Shown: piece by piece, positions 38,201-47,039 of the stretch
Layout: the number at the start of each line of letters is the position of its first letter
Numbering within the stretch: the first letter of the stretch is position 1
Source of the DNA: Saccharothrix sp. NRRL B-16314
GTDB taxonomy: Bacteria; Actinomycetota; Actinomycetes; Mycobacteriales; Pseudonocardiaceae
Assembly (NCBI RefSeq): GCF_000716595.1
Contig: NZ_JNXC01000040.1
Location: 62,001-126,000 of the forward strand
Reading direction: 5' to 3'
Length of the DNA stretch: 64,000 nucleotides
Made by a program: the position numbers and the translations under genes
Notes under the pieces: generated by a model
The model's input: only the letters and a program-made list of their open reading frames with translations
Told to the model about the DNA's origin: nothing
Databases searched by the model: none

Positions 38201-41020
38201 ATGAGATACCGAGTCAGGGCGGCGTTGACCGCCGCTCTCCTCGTGGCCGCCGGTGTGGTGGCGACGGTGATCGGCTCCTCGTCACCGGCCGCCGCGCACG
38301 CGGTCAACCCGGCCGACTTCCAGCAGGTCGAGCTGGCCCGAGGCGTCGGCGAAGTGGGTGAGCCGATGACGCTCGCCGTGCTGCCGGACCGCTCGGTGCT
38401 GCACACCGCCCGCAACGGGACGGTGCGCCGCACCACGGCCGCGGGCGCCACCAGCGTGATCGGCTCGGTGCCGGTCTACACGCACGACGAGGAAGGGATG
38501 CAGGGCATCGGGGTGGATCCCGGCTTCGCCACCAACCGGTACATCTACCTGTTCTACGCCCCGCCGCTGTCCACGCCGGGCGGCGACGCACCGGCCACCG
38601 GGTCGGACTTCTCGGCGTGGAAGGGGGTCAACCGGCTGGCCCGGTTCACCCTGAACGCCGACTTCACCCTCAACATGGCGAGCCAGGTCACCGTGCTGGA
38701 GGTCGGGACCGACCGGGGCAACTGCTGCCACGTCGGCGGCGACATCGACTTCGACGCGGCCGGCAACCTGTACCTGTCGACGGGGGACGACTCCAACCCG
38801 TTCGACTCCAGCGGTTACACCCCGATCGACGAGCGGACCAACCGCAACCCGGTCTACGACGCGCAGCGCAGCGCCGGCAACACCAACGACCTGCGCGGCA
38901 AGGTGCTGCGGATCAAGGTGAACGCCAACGGGTCGTACTCGATCCCGGCGGGCAACCTGTTCGCGCCCGGCACGGCCAACACCAGGCCGGAGATCTACGC
39001 GATGGGCCTGCGCAACCCGTTCCGCTTCAACGTGGACAAGGCGACCGGCGCGATCTACCTCGGTGAATACGGGCCGGACGCGGGCACGAGCAGCAACACG
39101 CGCGGGCCTGCCGGCCTGGTGGAGTTCAACCGGATCACCTCGGCGGGCAACTACGGCTGGCCCTACTGCGTCGGCACGAACACCACGTCCGAGGCGTACG
39201 TCGACTACAACTTCGCCACCGGGCAGTCCGGCGGCCGGTTCAACTGCGCCGCGCCGACCAACAACTCGCCGCGCAACACCGGGCTGGGCACGCTGCCGGG
39301 CGCGCGCTCGGCGTGGATCAAGTACGACAACTGCTCCTTCGCGGCGTTCGGCTGCGGCTCGGAGTCCCCGATGGCCGCACCGGTGTACCGGTACGACGCG
39401 GCCAACCCGTCGTCGATCAAGTTCCCGGCCTCGCTGGACGGGCACGTGTTCGCCACCGAGTTCGGTCGGCGCTGGATCAAGACCATCGACGTCAACGCCG
39501 ACGGGTCGGCGGGCCAGGTCAGCGAGTTCCCCTGGCGCGGCACGCAGGTCATGGACGCCACCTTCGGCCCCGACGGTGCCCTGTACGTGCTGGACTACGG
39601 CACCGGCTGGGGCAGCGGCGACGCCAGCTCCGCGCTGTACCGCATCGAGTACAACCCTGCCGGGAACAAGGCACCGACCGCACGCGCCGGCGCCGACCGC
39701 ACGTCCGGCAGCGCGCCGCTGACGGTGAACTTCTCGTCGGCCGGTTCCTCCGACCCCGAGGGCGGCGCGCTGACCTACTCGTGGAACTTCGGCGACGGCA
39801 CGACGTCGACGGCCGCCAACCCCAGCCACACCTACACGGCCAACGGCCAGTACCAGGTGACGCTCACGGTGACCGACACCGGAGGCCGCACCGGCGGCGC
39901 GAGCGTGTCGATCTCGGTCGGGAACACCGCGCCGACGGTCAAGCTGGACGCGCCGGTCAACGGCACCCTGTTCGACTTCGGCGACGCCGTGCCGTACACG
40001 ATCACGGCGTCGGACGCGGAGGACGGCACGATCGACTGCACGCGGGTGAAGCTGAGCTACGTGCTCGGCCATGACAGCCACGGCCACCCGATCACCACCC
40101 GGACCGGCTGCTCGGGCACGTTGCAGATCCCGGTGGACGGTGAGCACGACACGGCGGCGAACCTGTTCGCGGTGTTCGACGCCGAGTACACCGACTCCGG
40201 CGCGAACGGTCAGCCGCCGGTGACCACGCACACCCAGCACGTGCTCCAGCTGCGGCACCGCCAGGCCGAGCACTTCTCGACGCAGTCCGGCACCGGGCTC
40301 TACGACAAGGCGACCGCCGAGGGCGGGCGCACCGTAGGCGACATCCAGAACGGCGACTGGATCGCGTTCGAACCGTACGCGCTCGGCGCGACCACGAGGT
40401 TCACCGCGCGGGTGTCGTCCGCCGGCTCGGGCGGCACGCTGTCCGTCCGGACCGGTTCGGCCACCGGGCCGGTGCTCGGCACGGTGACGGTGCCGGTGAC
40501 CGGCGGGTGGGAGACGTTCACCGACGTGTCCACCACCTTGTCCAACGTGCCATCCGGGACCGTCGCGCTGTACCTGACGTTCGCGGGTGGCACGGGCACC
40601 CTCTTCGACGTGGACGCCTACACGTTCGGCACGTCGACGGGCGGCACGCGGACCGGGCCGATCGTCGGGGTCGCGAGCAAGTGCGTGGACGTGAACGGCG
40701 GTAGTTCGGCCGACGGTGCGAAGGTCCAGCTGTGGACCTGCAACGGTGGTGCGAACCAGCGCTGGACGATGAGCGGAACCACGTTGCGCGCGCTGGACAA
40801 GTGCATGGAGGCGGCCGGCACCGCCGACGGCAGCCTGGTGCGGTTGTGGACCTGCAACGGCGGTGGCGGTCAGAACTGGGCCGCGGGCGCCAACGGCTCG
40901 TTGGTGAACTCGCAGTCGGGCAAGTGCCTGGACGCCAACGGCGGCAGTTCCGCGGACGGCACGCAGTTGATCATCTGGAGCTGCCACGGCGGCACCAACC
41001 AGCGGTGGACCCTGCCCTGA
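38201..41020 (+). CDS. Secreted GSDH (PQQ-type) sugar dehydrogenase with PKD, CBM6 and CBM13
   Basis: A 939-residue secreted oxidoreductase. Signal peptide 1-33; six-bladed glucose/sorbosone dehydrogenase domain (about 36-485) with EEGMQGIGVDPGFATNRYIY, NDLRGKVLRIKV, YAMGLRNPFRFNVD and YGWPYC; PKD domain (490-576); immunoglobulin-like segment; CBM6 (about 684-808); CBM13 (818-939). It is the stand-alone counterpart of the dehydrogenase part of the 27281-30751 gene. The ThuA-DUF1080 gene follows 73 bp downstream, after a strong hairpin. The CebR-type box and the GTTAGCGCTAAC box point to control by cellulose or hemicellulose breakdown products. Substrate and real cofactor are not known. Confidence 0.88.
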   Translation: MRYRVRAALTAALLVAAGVVATVIGSSSPAAAHAVNPADFQQVELARGVGEVGEPMTLAVLPDRSVLHTARNGTVRRTTAAGATSVIGSVPVYTHDEEGMQGIGVDPGFATNRYIYLFYAPPLSTPGGDAPATGSDFSAWKGVNRLARFTLNADFTLNMASQVTVLEVGTDRGNCCHVGGDIDFDAAGNLYLSTGDDSNPFDSSGYTPIDERTNRNPVYDAQRSAGNTNDLRGKVLRIKVNANGSYSIPAGNLFAPGTANTRPEIYAMGLRNPFRFNVDKATGAIYLGEYGPDAGTSSNTRGPAGLVEFNRITSAGNYGWPYCVGTNTTSEAYVDYNFATGQSGGRFNCAAPTNNSPRNTGLGTLPGARSAWIKYDNCSFAAFGCGSESPMAAPVYRYDAANPSSIKFPASLDGHVFATEFGRRWIKTIDVNADGSAGQVSEFPWRGTQVMDATFGPDGALYVLDYGTGWGSGDASSALYRIEYNPAGNKAPTARAGADRTSGSAPLTVNFSSAGSSDPEGGALTYSWNFGDGTTSTAANPSHTYTANGQYQVTLTVTDTGGRTGGASVSISVGNTAPTVKLDAPVNGTLFDFGDAVPYTITASDAEDGTIDCTRVKLSYVLGHDSHGHPITTRTGCSGTLQIPVDGEHDTAANLFAVFDAEYTDSGANGQPPVTTHTQHVLQLRHRQAEHFSTQSGTGLYDKATAEGGRTVGDIQNGDWIAFEPYALGATTRFTARVSSAGSGGTLSVRTGSATGPVLGTVTVPVTGGWETFTDVSTTLSNVPSGTVALYLTFAGGTGTLFDVDAYTFGTSTGGTRTGPIVGVASKCVDVNGGSSADGAKVQLWTCNGGANQRWTMSGTTLRALDKCMEAAGTADGSLVRLWTCNGGGGQNWAAGANGSLVNSQSGKCLDANGGSSADGTQLIIWSCHGGTNQRWTLP

Positions 41021-41070
41021 CGATGTGGCGTCGTCCCCGTCGTTCCCACGACGGGGACGACGCCACATCG
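41021..41070. terminator. 22-bp perfect hairpin between the GSDH and ThuA-DUF1080 genes
   Basis: Arms 41021-41042 and 41049-41070 are perfectly complementary around a 6-nt loop, starting directly at the GSDH stop codon. There is no T-run. It could terminate, or protect the upstream mRNA while letting some transcription into the next gene, which has no obvious promoter of its own. Confidence 0.7.
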
Positions 41071-41093
41071 CCCTCCTCCCAGGAGGCCATGAG

Positions 41094-42794
41094 ATGAGAA
41101 CTTCCCCCACCCGACGGGTGTTCGGCGTCATCGCCGCCGCCCTGACCGTCGCCGCGCTCAACTCCGCTCCACCGGCAGCCGCGGCCGACGCGCCGTACGA
41201 CGTCCTGGTCTTCTCCAAGACCGCGGGATTCCGCCACGACTCGATCCCGGCCGGCATCCAGCTGGTCCGGGACCTGGGCGCGGCCAACAGCTTCACGGTG
41301 ACCACCACCGAGGACTCGGCCCAGTTCACCACCACCAACCTGGCCCGGTACGAGGCCGTGGTGTTCCTCAACACCACCGGGGACGTGCTCAACGCGACGC
41401 AGCAGTCCGCGTTCGAGTCCTACGTCCGGGGCGGTGGCGGGTACGTCGGCGTCCACTCGGCGTCCGACACCGAGTACGACTGGGCGTTCTACGGCGAGCT
41501 GGTCGGCACGTACTTCACCTCGCACCCGGCGATCCAGCAGGCGACGGTCCGGGTGGAGAACCGCGCGCACGCCGCCACCGCGCACCTGAGCCCCGCGTGG
41601 ACCAGGACCGACGAGTGGTACAACTTCCGCGGCAGCGTCCGGTCCACCGCCAGGGTCCTCGCCACGTTGGACGAGTCGACCTACAGCGGCGGCTCGATGG
41701 GCGCGGACCACCCGCACACCTGGTGCAAGACCGTGCAGGGCGGGCGGTCCTTCTACACCGGCAGCGGCCACACCCAGTCCAGTTACACCGAGGCCGGTTT
41801 CCGCGCCATGATCCTCGGTGGCATCCGGTACGCGGCCAACCGGACCAAGGCCGACTGCCGACCCGAGACCGGCTACACCGCGCTGTACAACGGGTCCACC
41901 ACCGGCTGGTCACAGGCCGGGCCGGGCGGGTTCACCAACAGCGACACCACGCTGACCTCGTTCGGCGGCCAGGGCCTGCTCTGGAACAGCGCGCGCGAGT
42001 ACCGCTCGTACTCGCTCAAGCTGGACTGGCGGCTGCCGGGCGACGACAACTCCGGCGTCTTCGTCGGCTTCCCGCCGAGCAGCGACCCGAACTCCGCGAT
42101 GGCCAACGGCTACGAGGTGCAGATCGACGCCACCGACACCGCGGACAAGACCACCGGCGCGATCTACGGCTTCAAGGGTGCCGACCAGACCGCCCGTGAC
42201 TCCGCGCTCAACCCGCCCGGCGAGTGGAACACGTTCGAGCTGCTGGTCGAAGGCGAGCGCCTGCGGGTGTTCCTCAACGGCGTGCAGGTCAACGACTTCA
42301 CCAACACCGATCCGGCGCGGTCGCTGGTGTCCGGGCACATCGGCATCCAGAACCACGGCACCGGTGACGACGTGTCGTTCCGGAACATCCGCATCAAGGA
42401 GCTGGGCACCGTTCCGGTTCCGCGCACGGGGCCGATCACGGGTGCCTCCGGCAAGTGCGTGGACGTCAACGGCAGCAGTTCGGCCGATGGCGCCAAGGTG
42501 CAGTTGTGGACGTGCAACAGCGGCGCGAACCAGCGTTGGACGGTCGACGGGACCACCCTGCGCGCGCTGGACAAGTGCATGGAGGTGGCGGGCACGGCCA
42601 ACGCCGCCGCGGTCCGGTTGTGGACGTGCAACGGCAGCGGTGGTCAGAACTGGACCGCCGGCGCCAACGGCTCGCTGGTGAACCCGCAGTCGGGCAAGTG
42701 CCTGGACGCCAACGGCGGCAGTTCCGCGGACGGCACCCAGTTGATCATCTGGAGCTGCCACGGCGGCACCAACCAGCGGTGGACCCTGCCTTGA
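41094..42794 (+). CDS. Secreted ThuA-DUF1080 (3-keto-glycoside hydrolase-like) protein with CBM13
   Basis: A 566-residue secreted protein. Signal peptide about 1-29; ThuA-like domain (31-245; YDVLVFSKTAGFRHDSIPAG; GYVGVHSASDTEYDW; YNFRGSVRS); DUF1080 concanavalin-like domain (about 257-437; TALYNGSTTGWSQAG; DDNSGVFVGFP; GYEVQIDATD; WNTFELLVEGERLRVFLNGV); CBM13 (447-566). DUF1080 proteins include enzymes that cleave 3-keto-glycosides, and ThuA is linked to 3-keto-sugar use in rhizobia. ATG 41094 has AGGAGG about 7 nt upstream. Next to a secreted dehydrogenase gene, it may complete an oxidise-then-cleave reaction outside the cell; that is inference. Confidence 0.85.
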   Translation: MRTSPTRRVFGVIAAALTVAALNSAPPAAAADAPYDVLVFSKTAGFRHDSIPAGIQLVRDLGAANSFTVTTTEDSAQFTTTNLARYEAVVFLNTTGDVLNATQQSAFESYVRGGGGYVGVHSASDTEYDWAFYGELVGTYFTSHPAIQQATVRVENRAHAATAHLSPAWTRTDEWYNFRGSVRSTARVLATLDESTYSGGSMGADHPHTWCKTVQGGRSFYTGSGHTQSSYTEAGFRAMILGGIRYAANRTKADCRPETGYTALYNGSTTGWSQAGPGGFTNSDTTLTSFGGQGLLWNSAREYRSYSLKLDWRLPGDDNSGVFVGFPPSSDPNSAMANGYEVQIDATDTADKTTGAIYGFKGADQTARDSALNPPGEWNTFELLVEGERLRVFLNGVQVNDFTNTDPARSLVSGHIGIQNHGTGDDVSFRNIRIKELGTVPVPRTGPITGASGKCVDVNGSSSADGAKVQLWTCNSGANQRWTVDGTTLRALDKCMEVAGTANAAAVRLWTCNGSGGQNWTAGANGSLVNPQSGKCLDANGGSSADGTQLIIWSCHGGTNQRWTLP

Positions 42795-42810
42795 ACCGAA
42801 GGAGTGCCCG

Positions 42811-43903
42811 ATGACAACCACCGGTGAGGCACACGCCTCCCCACAGGCACGTCGCAGACGACCGGTGACGGCCGTCGTGGCGGCGGTGCTCCTCGCGGCC
42901 GGCACGATGACCGCGGTCAACGCGTCGCCGGCGGCGGCGGCCACCGTCGACCCGAGTGCGTGGTACGTGCTGGTGAACCGCAACAGCGGCAAGGCGTTGG
43001 ACGTGTACGGGTTGGCGACGAACGACGGTGGCCGCATCGCGCAGTGGAGTCGCAACGACGGTGCGAACCAGCAGTGGCAGTTCCTGGACTCGGGTGACGG
43101 TTACTACCGGGTCAAGTCGCGGCACTCGGGCAAGGTCCTCGACGTGCCGAACTCGTCGACCGCGGACGGCGCCGCGATCCAGCAGTGGACCGACCACGGC
43201 GAGGGTGCCCGACGGCTACGACAACACCCGTCCGTACCGGTTGATCTTCGGGTTCCACTGGCGTGGCGGCACGATGAACGACGTGTCGTCGGGTGGTTCC
43301 AGTGGGACGGCCTGGTCGTACTACGGGATGCAGGAGCAGTCGAGCAACAGCGCGATCCTGGTGGCCCCGCAGGGTTTGGGCAACGGCTGGGCGAACTCCG
43401 GTGGTGAGGACGTCACGTTCACCGACGACATGATCAAGCGGATCGAGAGCGACCTGTGCGTCGACCCGAAGCTGCGGTTCGCGATGGGCTTCAGCTACGG
43501 CGGCGGCATGAGCTACGCGCTCGCGTGTGCTCGGGCCACCGTGTTCCGCGCGGTCGTGGTCTACGCGGGTGCGCAGTTGAGCGGGTGCAGCGGCGGTAGT
43601 CAGCCGATCGCGTACTTCGGCATCCACGGCATCTCGGACAACGTCCTGAACATCTCGGCGGGACGGTCGTTGCGCGACCGGTTCGTGGCGAACAACGGCT
43701 GCGCCGCGCAGAGCCCGCGTGAGCCGGCGGCGGGCAGTCGCACGCACATCACGACGGCGTACTCGTGCCGTGCGGGGTACCCCGTGCAGTGGGCCGCGTT
43801 CGACGGTGGCCACGGACCGGGCCCGGTCGACGGCTGCGCGTGCGAGGACGGCGTCCGGACCTGGACCAAGGGCGAGGCGTGGAGGTTCATCGCCCAGTTC
43901 TGA
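42811..43903 (+). pseudogene. Broken fusion of CBM13 half-module and CE1 esterase
   Basis: From ATG 42811 a signal peptide (PVTAVVAAVLLAAGTM) leads to two CBM13 repeats ([33 protein letters not shown]). At 43201/43202 the sequence switches, out of frame, into a CE1 esterase at RVPDGYDNTRPYRL. That part lacks its first about 30 residues but is otherwise complete to FIAQF, with GFSYGGG and the catalytic His. The third CBM13 repeat and any linker are missing. The first reading frame ends at 43407, so no esterase is made unless a +1 shift occurs. The esterase DNA is nearly identical to that of the gene at 10444. Confidence 0.8.
43121..43201 (+). repeat. 81-bp perfect inverted repeat, left copy
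   Basis: Identical over 81 bases to the reverse complement of 56113-56193. It encodes the middle of a CBM13 and ends exactly at the out-of-frame junction of the 42811 pseudogene. Confidence 0.9.
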
Positions 43904-43963
43904 CCGGCTCGGTTTCGACCCGTCCGGTTGCGACCGTGCGGCACTAGATCGGAGGGACGACCA

Positions 43964-45109
43964 ATGGCGGACGAGTCCACGGGGCTCTGGCTGATCGGCG
44001 CACGCGGCTCTGTCGCGACGACCGCCGTGAGCGGCCTGCTGGCCCTGCGTGCGGGCCTGACGCCCGCGACCGGCTGCGTGACCGAGCGCCCCGAACTGGT
44101 CGGCGTCACGCTGCCGGGATGGTCGGACCTCGTTGTCGGTGGGCACGACATAGCGCAGACACCGCTGGAGAAACGGGCCGAGCTGCTGGCGCAGGGTGGT
44201 GTGCTGCCGCACCACCTGCTGGAGTGGGTCAAGCCAGGCCTGCGCGAGGTGGACGGCGAGATCCGGACGGCGAGCTTCGACGGCGTCCAGGCCGACGTCG
44301 TGCGGTGGCTGGCCGCCGACATCGCGGAGTTCCGCGAACGGCACCGGCTCGCACGCGTCGTCGTGGTCAACGTGTCGTCGACGGAGCCGCCCGTGCCGTC
44401 GCTGCCCGAGCACGCCGACCTGGCCGCGTTGGAGCGCGCGATGGCCGATCCCGGCCGGAAGGTGCTTCCACCCAGTTCGCTGGCCGCGTACGCGGCGCTC
44501 ACCGCGGGCTGCCCGTTCGTCGACTTCACGCCCTCGACCGGCATCGCCCTTCCCGCACTGGACGAACTGGCCAGGCGGGAAGGGCTGCCCTACGCCGGGC
44601 GTGACGGCAAGACCGGCGAGACGTTGTTGCGCACGGTGCTCGCGCCGATGTTCACCTCGCGGGCGCTGTCGGTCCGGTCGTGGGCGGGCACCAACCTGCT
44701 CGGCGGCGGGGACGGCGCGACGCTGGAGGACCCGGCGCACGCCGACAGCAAGCTGCGGTCGAAGGCGAACGGGCTCGCGGCCATGCTCGGCGGCGAGGTG
44801 ACGGCACCCCTGCACATCGACAACGTGCCGGACCTGGGCGAGACGAAGACCGCCTGGGACCACGTGTCGTTCGAAGGGTTCCTCGGCGCGCGGATGAGCC
44901 TGCAGTTCACCTGGACGGGCCTCGACTCGGCCCTCGCGGCGCCGCTGGTGCTCGACCTGACCCGGCTCGTCGCCGCGGCGCACGCGGCGGGGGAGTCCGG
45001 GGCGTTGGGCGCGTTGGCGTTCTTCTTCAAGGACCCGCTGGGCAGCGACGAGCACCGCTTCGCCGAGCAGACCCGCGAGCTGTACGAGTGGGCGGGACGA
45101 TTGGGGTGA
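43964..45109 (+). CDS. Inositol-3-phosphate synthase-like protein
   Basis: A 381-residue cytoplasmic protein of the myo-inositol-1-phosphate synthase family, which makes inositol phosphate from glucose 6-phosphate with an NAD hydride cycle. The N-terminal nucleotide fold reads GLWLIGARGSVATTAVSGLL. Family motifs follow: VVVNVSSTEPP, PFVDFTPSTGIALPAL, YAGRDGKTGETLLRTVLAPM, WAGTNLLGGGDG, DSKLRSKANGL and HVSFEGFLGARM. It belongs to the branch distinct from the short mycobacterial Ino1. ATG 43964 has GGAGG 8 nt upstream. It is out of theme with the surrounding secreted enzymes and has its own terminator, so it is probably an independent gene. Confidence 0.85.
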   Translation: MADESTGLWLIGARGSVATTAVSGLLALRAGLTPATGCVTERPELVGVTLPGWSDLVVGGHDIAQTPLEKRAELLAQGGVLPHHLLEWVKPGLREVDGEIRTASFDGVQADVVRWLAADIAEFRERHRLARVVVVNVSSTEPPVPSLPEHADLAALERAMADPGRKVLPPSSLAAYAALTAGCPFVDFTPSTGIALPALDELARREGLPYAGRDGKTGETLLRTVLAPMFTSRALSVRSWAGTNLLGGGDGATLEDPAHADSKLRSKANGLAAMLGGEVTAPLHIDNVPDLGETKTAWDHVSFEGFLGARMSLQFTWTGLDSALAAPLVLDLTRLVAAAHAAGESGALGALAFFFKDPLGSDEHRFAEQTRELYEWAGRLG

Positions 45110-45149
45110 GGTCCCACCTGGGGCTAGTGCGGGCATAACGGCACCGAAC

Positions 45150-45182
45150 GCCGCCCCGGCCACCGCCGTCGGCCGGGGCGGC
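45150..45182. terminator. Hairpin after the inositol-phosphate-synthase-like gene
   Basis: A perfect 12-bp GC stem (45150-45161 with 45171-45182) with a 9-nt loop lies 40 bp after the stop, between convergent genes. The remaining gap to 45396 holds short CTCCCGCTCGT repeats only. Confidence 0.75.
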
Positions 45183-45396
45183 AACGTGCTGCCTCCCGCC
45201 GCTCGCCGCTCGTCTCCCGCTCGTCTCCCGCTGCTCGCCGTTCACCGCTGTGGCGTGGGCTTACAGCACGGTGTCGCAGGGCACCGCGACCGGTCGTTTC
45301 CGCTGTACCCCTGAGCGTGTGCCTCTGAGCGTGCACCCATGAGCGTGACGGCGCCGTCCGCGTGGCGAAGTGCCAGATCCGCAGCAGACACCGGGT

Positions 45397-46452
45397 CTAC
45401 CGAGGTGGCGCCACGGAATCCCGGTGGCGGACGGGCATCGGGACGCGGTGGGTCCTGTTCCGGCGCAAGCGGTCCGAGTCGGGTTGACCGGCGTCGGCGA
45501 AGAGGAGGTCGACGGCCTTCGCGCCGAGGTCGTGGTGCGGCAGGGCGACGGTGGTGAGGCCGGGGCGCAGCCAGGAAGCGATGGGGTGGTCGTCGAAGGA
45601 GACGACGGAGACGTCGTCCGGCACGGTGAGGCCCGCGTCCTGCAACGCCTGGTAGGCGCCGAGTGCGAGCCGGTCGTCCAGGCAGATCAACGCGCGGGGA
45701 CGGGCTTTGCGCAGCAGGGTCCGGGTCGCCTCGAAACCGTACTGCGGCAACCACCAGCGGCACGCGTGCCCGCTCTCCACCTCGACGCCCGCCGCACCCA
45801 GCTCGTGGCGGATGCCGGTCAGCCGGTCGAACGCCGCCGGCCGACCAGGGGGGACGTCGTCCCCGGACGGGCCGACACCGATGAGGTGGATGCCCTCGCC
45901 GTGCCCGGCGTCGAGGAGCACGCGCGCGGCGGCGCGGCCTGCCTGGAACTCGTCGGGCAGGACCGAGACCAGCGGTGACGGTTCCCGGGGCAGCAGGTTG
46001 AGCAGCACCGCGGGTCCGGTGGCGAGTTCGGTCGGGATGCTCGTCGTCCTGGTGTGCACCGAGGCGAGGACGATGCCGTCGACGTGGTAGTCGTGCATCG
46101 TCTCGATCAACGTGCGCTGGAAGCCGGCATCGCCCTCGGTCTCACCGAACAGCAGCGTGACGCCGTGCTTGCGTGCCGCGCCTAACGCGCCCTTGATCAT
46201 GTGGCCGGCGAGCCGCGAACTGGCGACGGCGTCGGACACGAAGGCGATCGTCTGCGTCCTCGTACCGCGCTGCCCCATCGACACCCGGTTGCGGCGGTAC
46301 TCCAGCTCCGTCGCCGCTTCGCGGACCCGGCGCTGCATCTCCTCGGAGATCCGCAGGTCGCGACCGCGTCCCGACAGCACCAGGGACACCGTGGTCTGGG
46401 AGACGCCGACCACCTTGGCCACGTCGGCCAGGGTGACCCGTCGTGCGCCCAA
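45397..46452 (-). CDS. LacI family transcriptional regulator
   Basis: A 351-residue regulator with N-terminal helix-turn-helix VTLADVAKVVGVSQTTVSLV and hinge (GRDLRISEEMQRRVREAATE), then the sugar-binding domain (QTIAFVSDAVASSRLAGHM; DGIVLASV; RALICLDDRLALGAYQAL; SVVSFDDHPIASWLRPGLT). TTG 46452 is proposed as start because GGGAGG lies 6 nt upstream and the domain begins six residues later; a longer reading to 46623 has no homology. It diverges from the sugar ABC operon at 47040, which it probably represses through the 46716-46734 palindrome. The inducer is unknown, but the operon contents suggest a 6-deoxyhexose. Confidence 0.87.
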   Translation of the reverse strand: MGARRVTLADVAKVVGVSQTTVSLVLSGRGRDLRISEEMQRRVREAATELEYRRNRVSMGQRGTRTQTIAFVSDAVASSRLAGHMIKGALGAARKHGVTLLFGETEGDAGFQRTLIETMHDYHVDGIVLASVHTRTTSIPTELATGPAVLLNLLPREPSPLVSVLPDEFQAGRAAARVLLDAGHGEGIHLIGVGPSGDDVPPGRPAAFDRLTGIRHELGAAGVEVESGHACRWWLPQYGFEATRTLLRKARPRALICLDDRLALGAYQALQDAGLTVPDDVSVVSFDDHPIASWLRPGLTTVALPHHDLGAKAVDLLFADAGQPDSDRLRRNRTHRVPMPVRHRDSVAPPR

Positions 46453-46715
46453 CGTGGACCTCCCGTTCTCCGAGCCCGGACGCCGGTGCACGGCGACCGG
46501 TGCATGCACAACAAGGGACGGGTCTTCCGGAACCGCCGGGAGTCCTCCCGGGACCGGTGAGGATCTGCGACGGCCGTTCACCGGGGGTGGCCCGTCAGCA
46601 GGGACCGCAGGTTCGGGGCGCACAGGGGGCGCGGCCGTTCGGCCGTTGTCGCATGAGCTGCTCCACTACGTCGTGGTGCTCGTGGGCCGGAGTCCGGTGA
46701 GCCCGGACCTCCTGT

Positions 46716-46734
46716 CGATGAGTCAGACTCATCG
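46716..46734. promoter_or_regulatory. Palindrome CGATGAGT-CAG-ACTCATCG in the divergent gap
   Basis: Perfect 8-bp arms around CAG lie in the 587-bp gap (46453-47039) between the LacI gene and the sugar ABC operon. It is a candidate operator. The gap also holds GAAACCCG and its complement CGGGTTTC about 50 bp apart (46790-46855) and a GGATGGGGTGGATCGGTATGC stretch near 46893, loosely like the GntR sites. No gene is seen in it. Confidence 0.5.
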
Positions 46735-47039
46735 CGCCGCGGTTCTAGCTACTCATGACAGCCTGTGTGTCGCTGCGCGTCAAGGGAAACCCGAGACTTT
46801 TTCGCAGCATTGCGGAACTACTTCGATCGTACTGCGGGTTTCGCCAACGAGCTTCCGGTAGGCGGCAAAGTAAGTACGACTCATTGTTCCCTTGGATGGG
46901 GTGGATCGGTATGCTGGCCGAAGTCGTCGGCGCCGACCTGGCACTCCCGGCGACCCTCCGGGGAACGCACGAAGCCCGGGTGAACCACTCGCGCCGGCGT
47001 GCGTAGATCGCCCGGCCGCCGTCTGGGAAGTGAGCAGCG

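Noticed and set aside
42811..43903. Programmed +1 frameshift joining CBM13 and esterase
   Set aside because: The third CBM13 repeat, any linker and the first 30 esterase residues are missing, so a deletion or rearrangement explains it better; no slippery sequence is evident.
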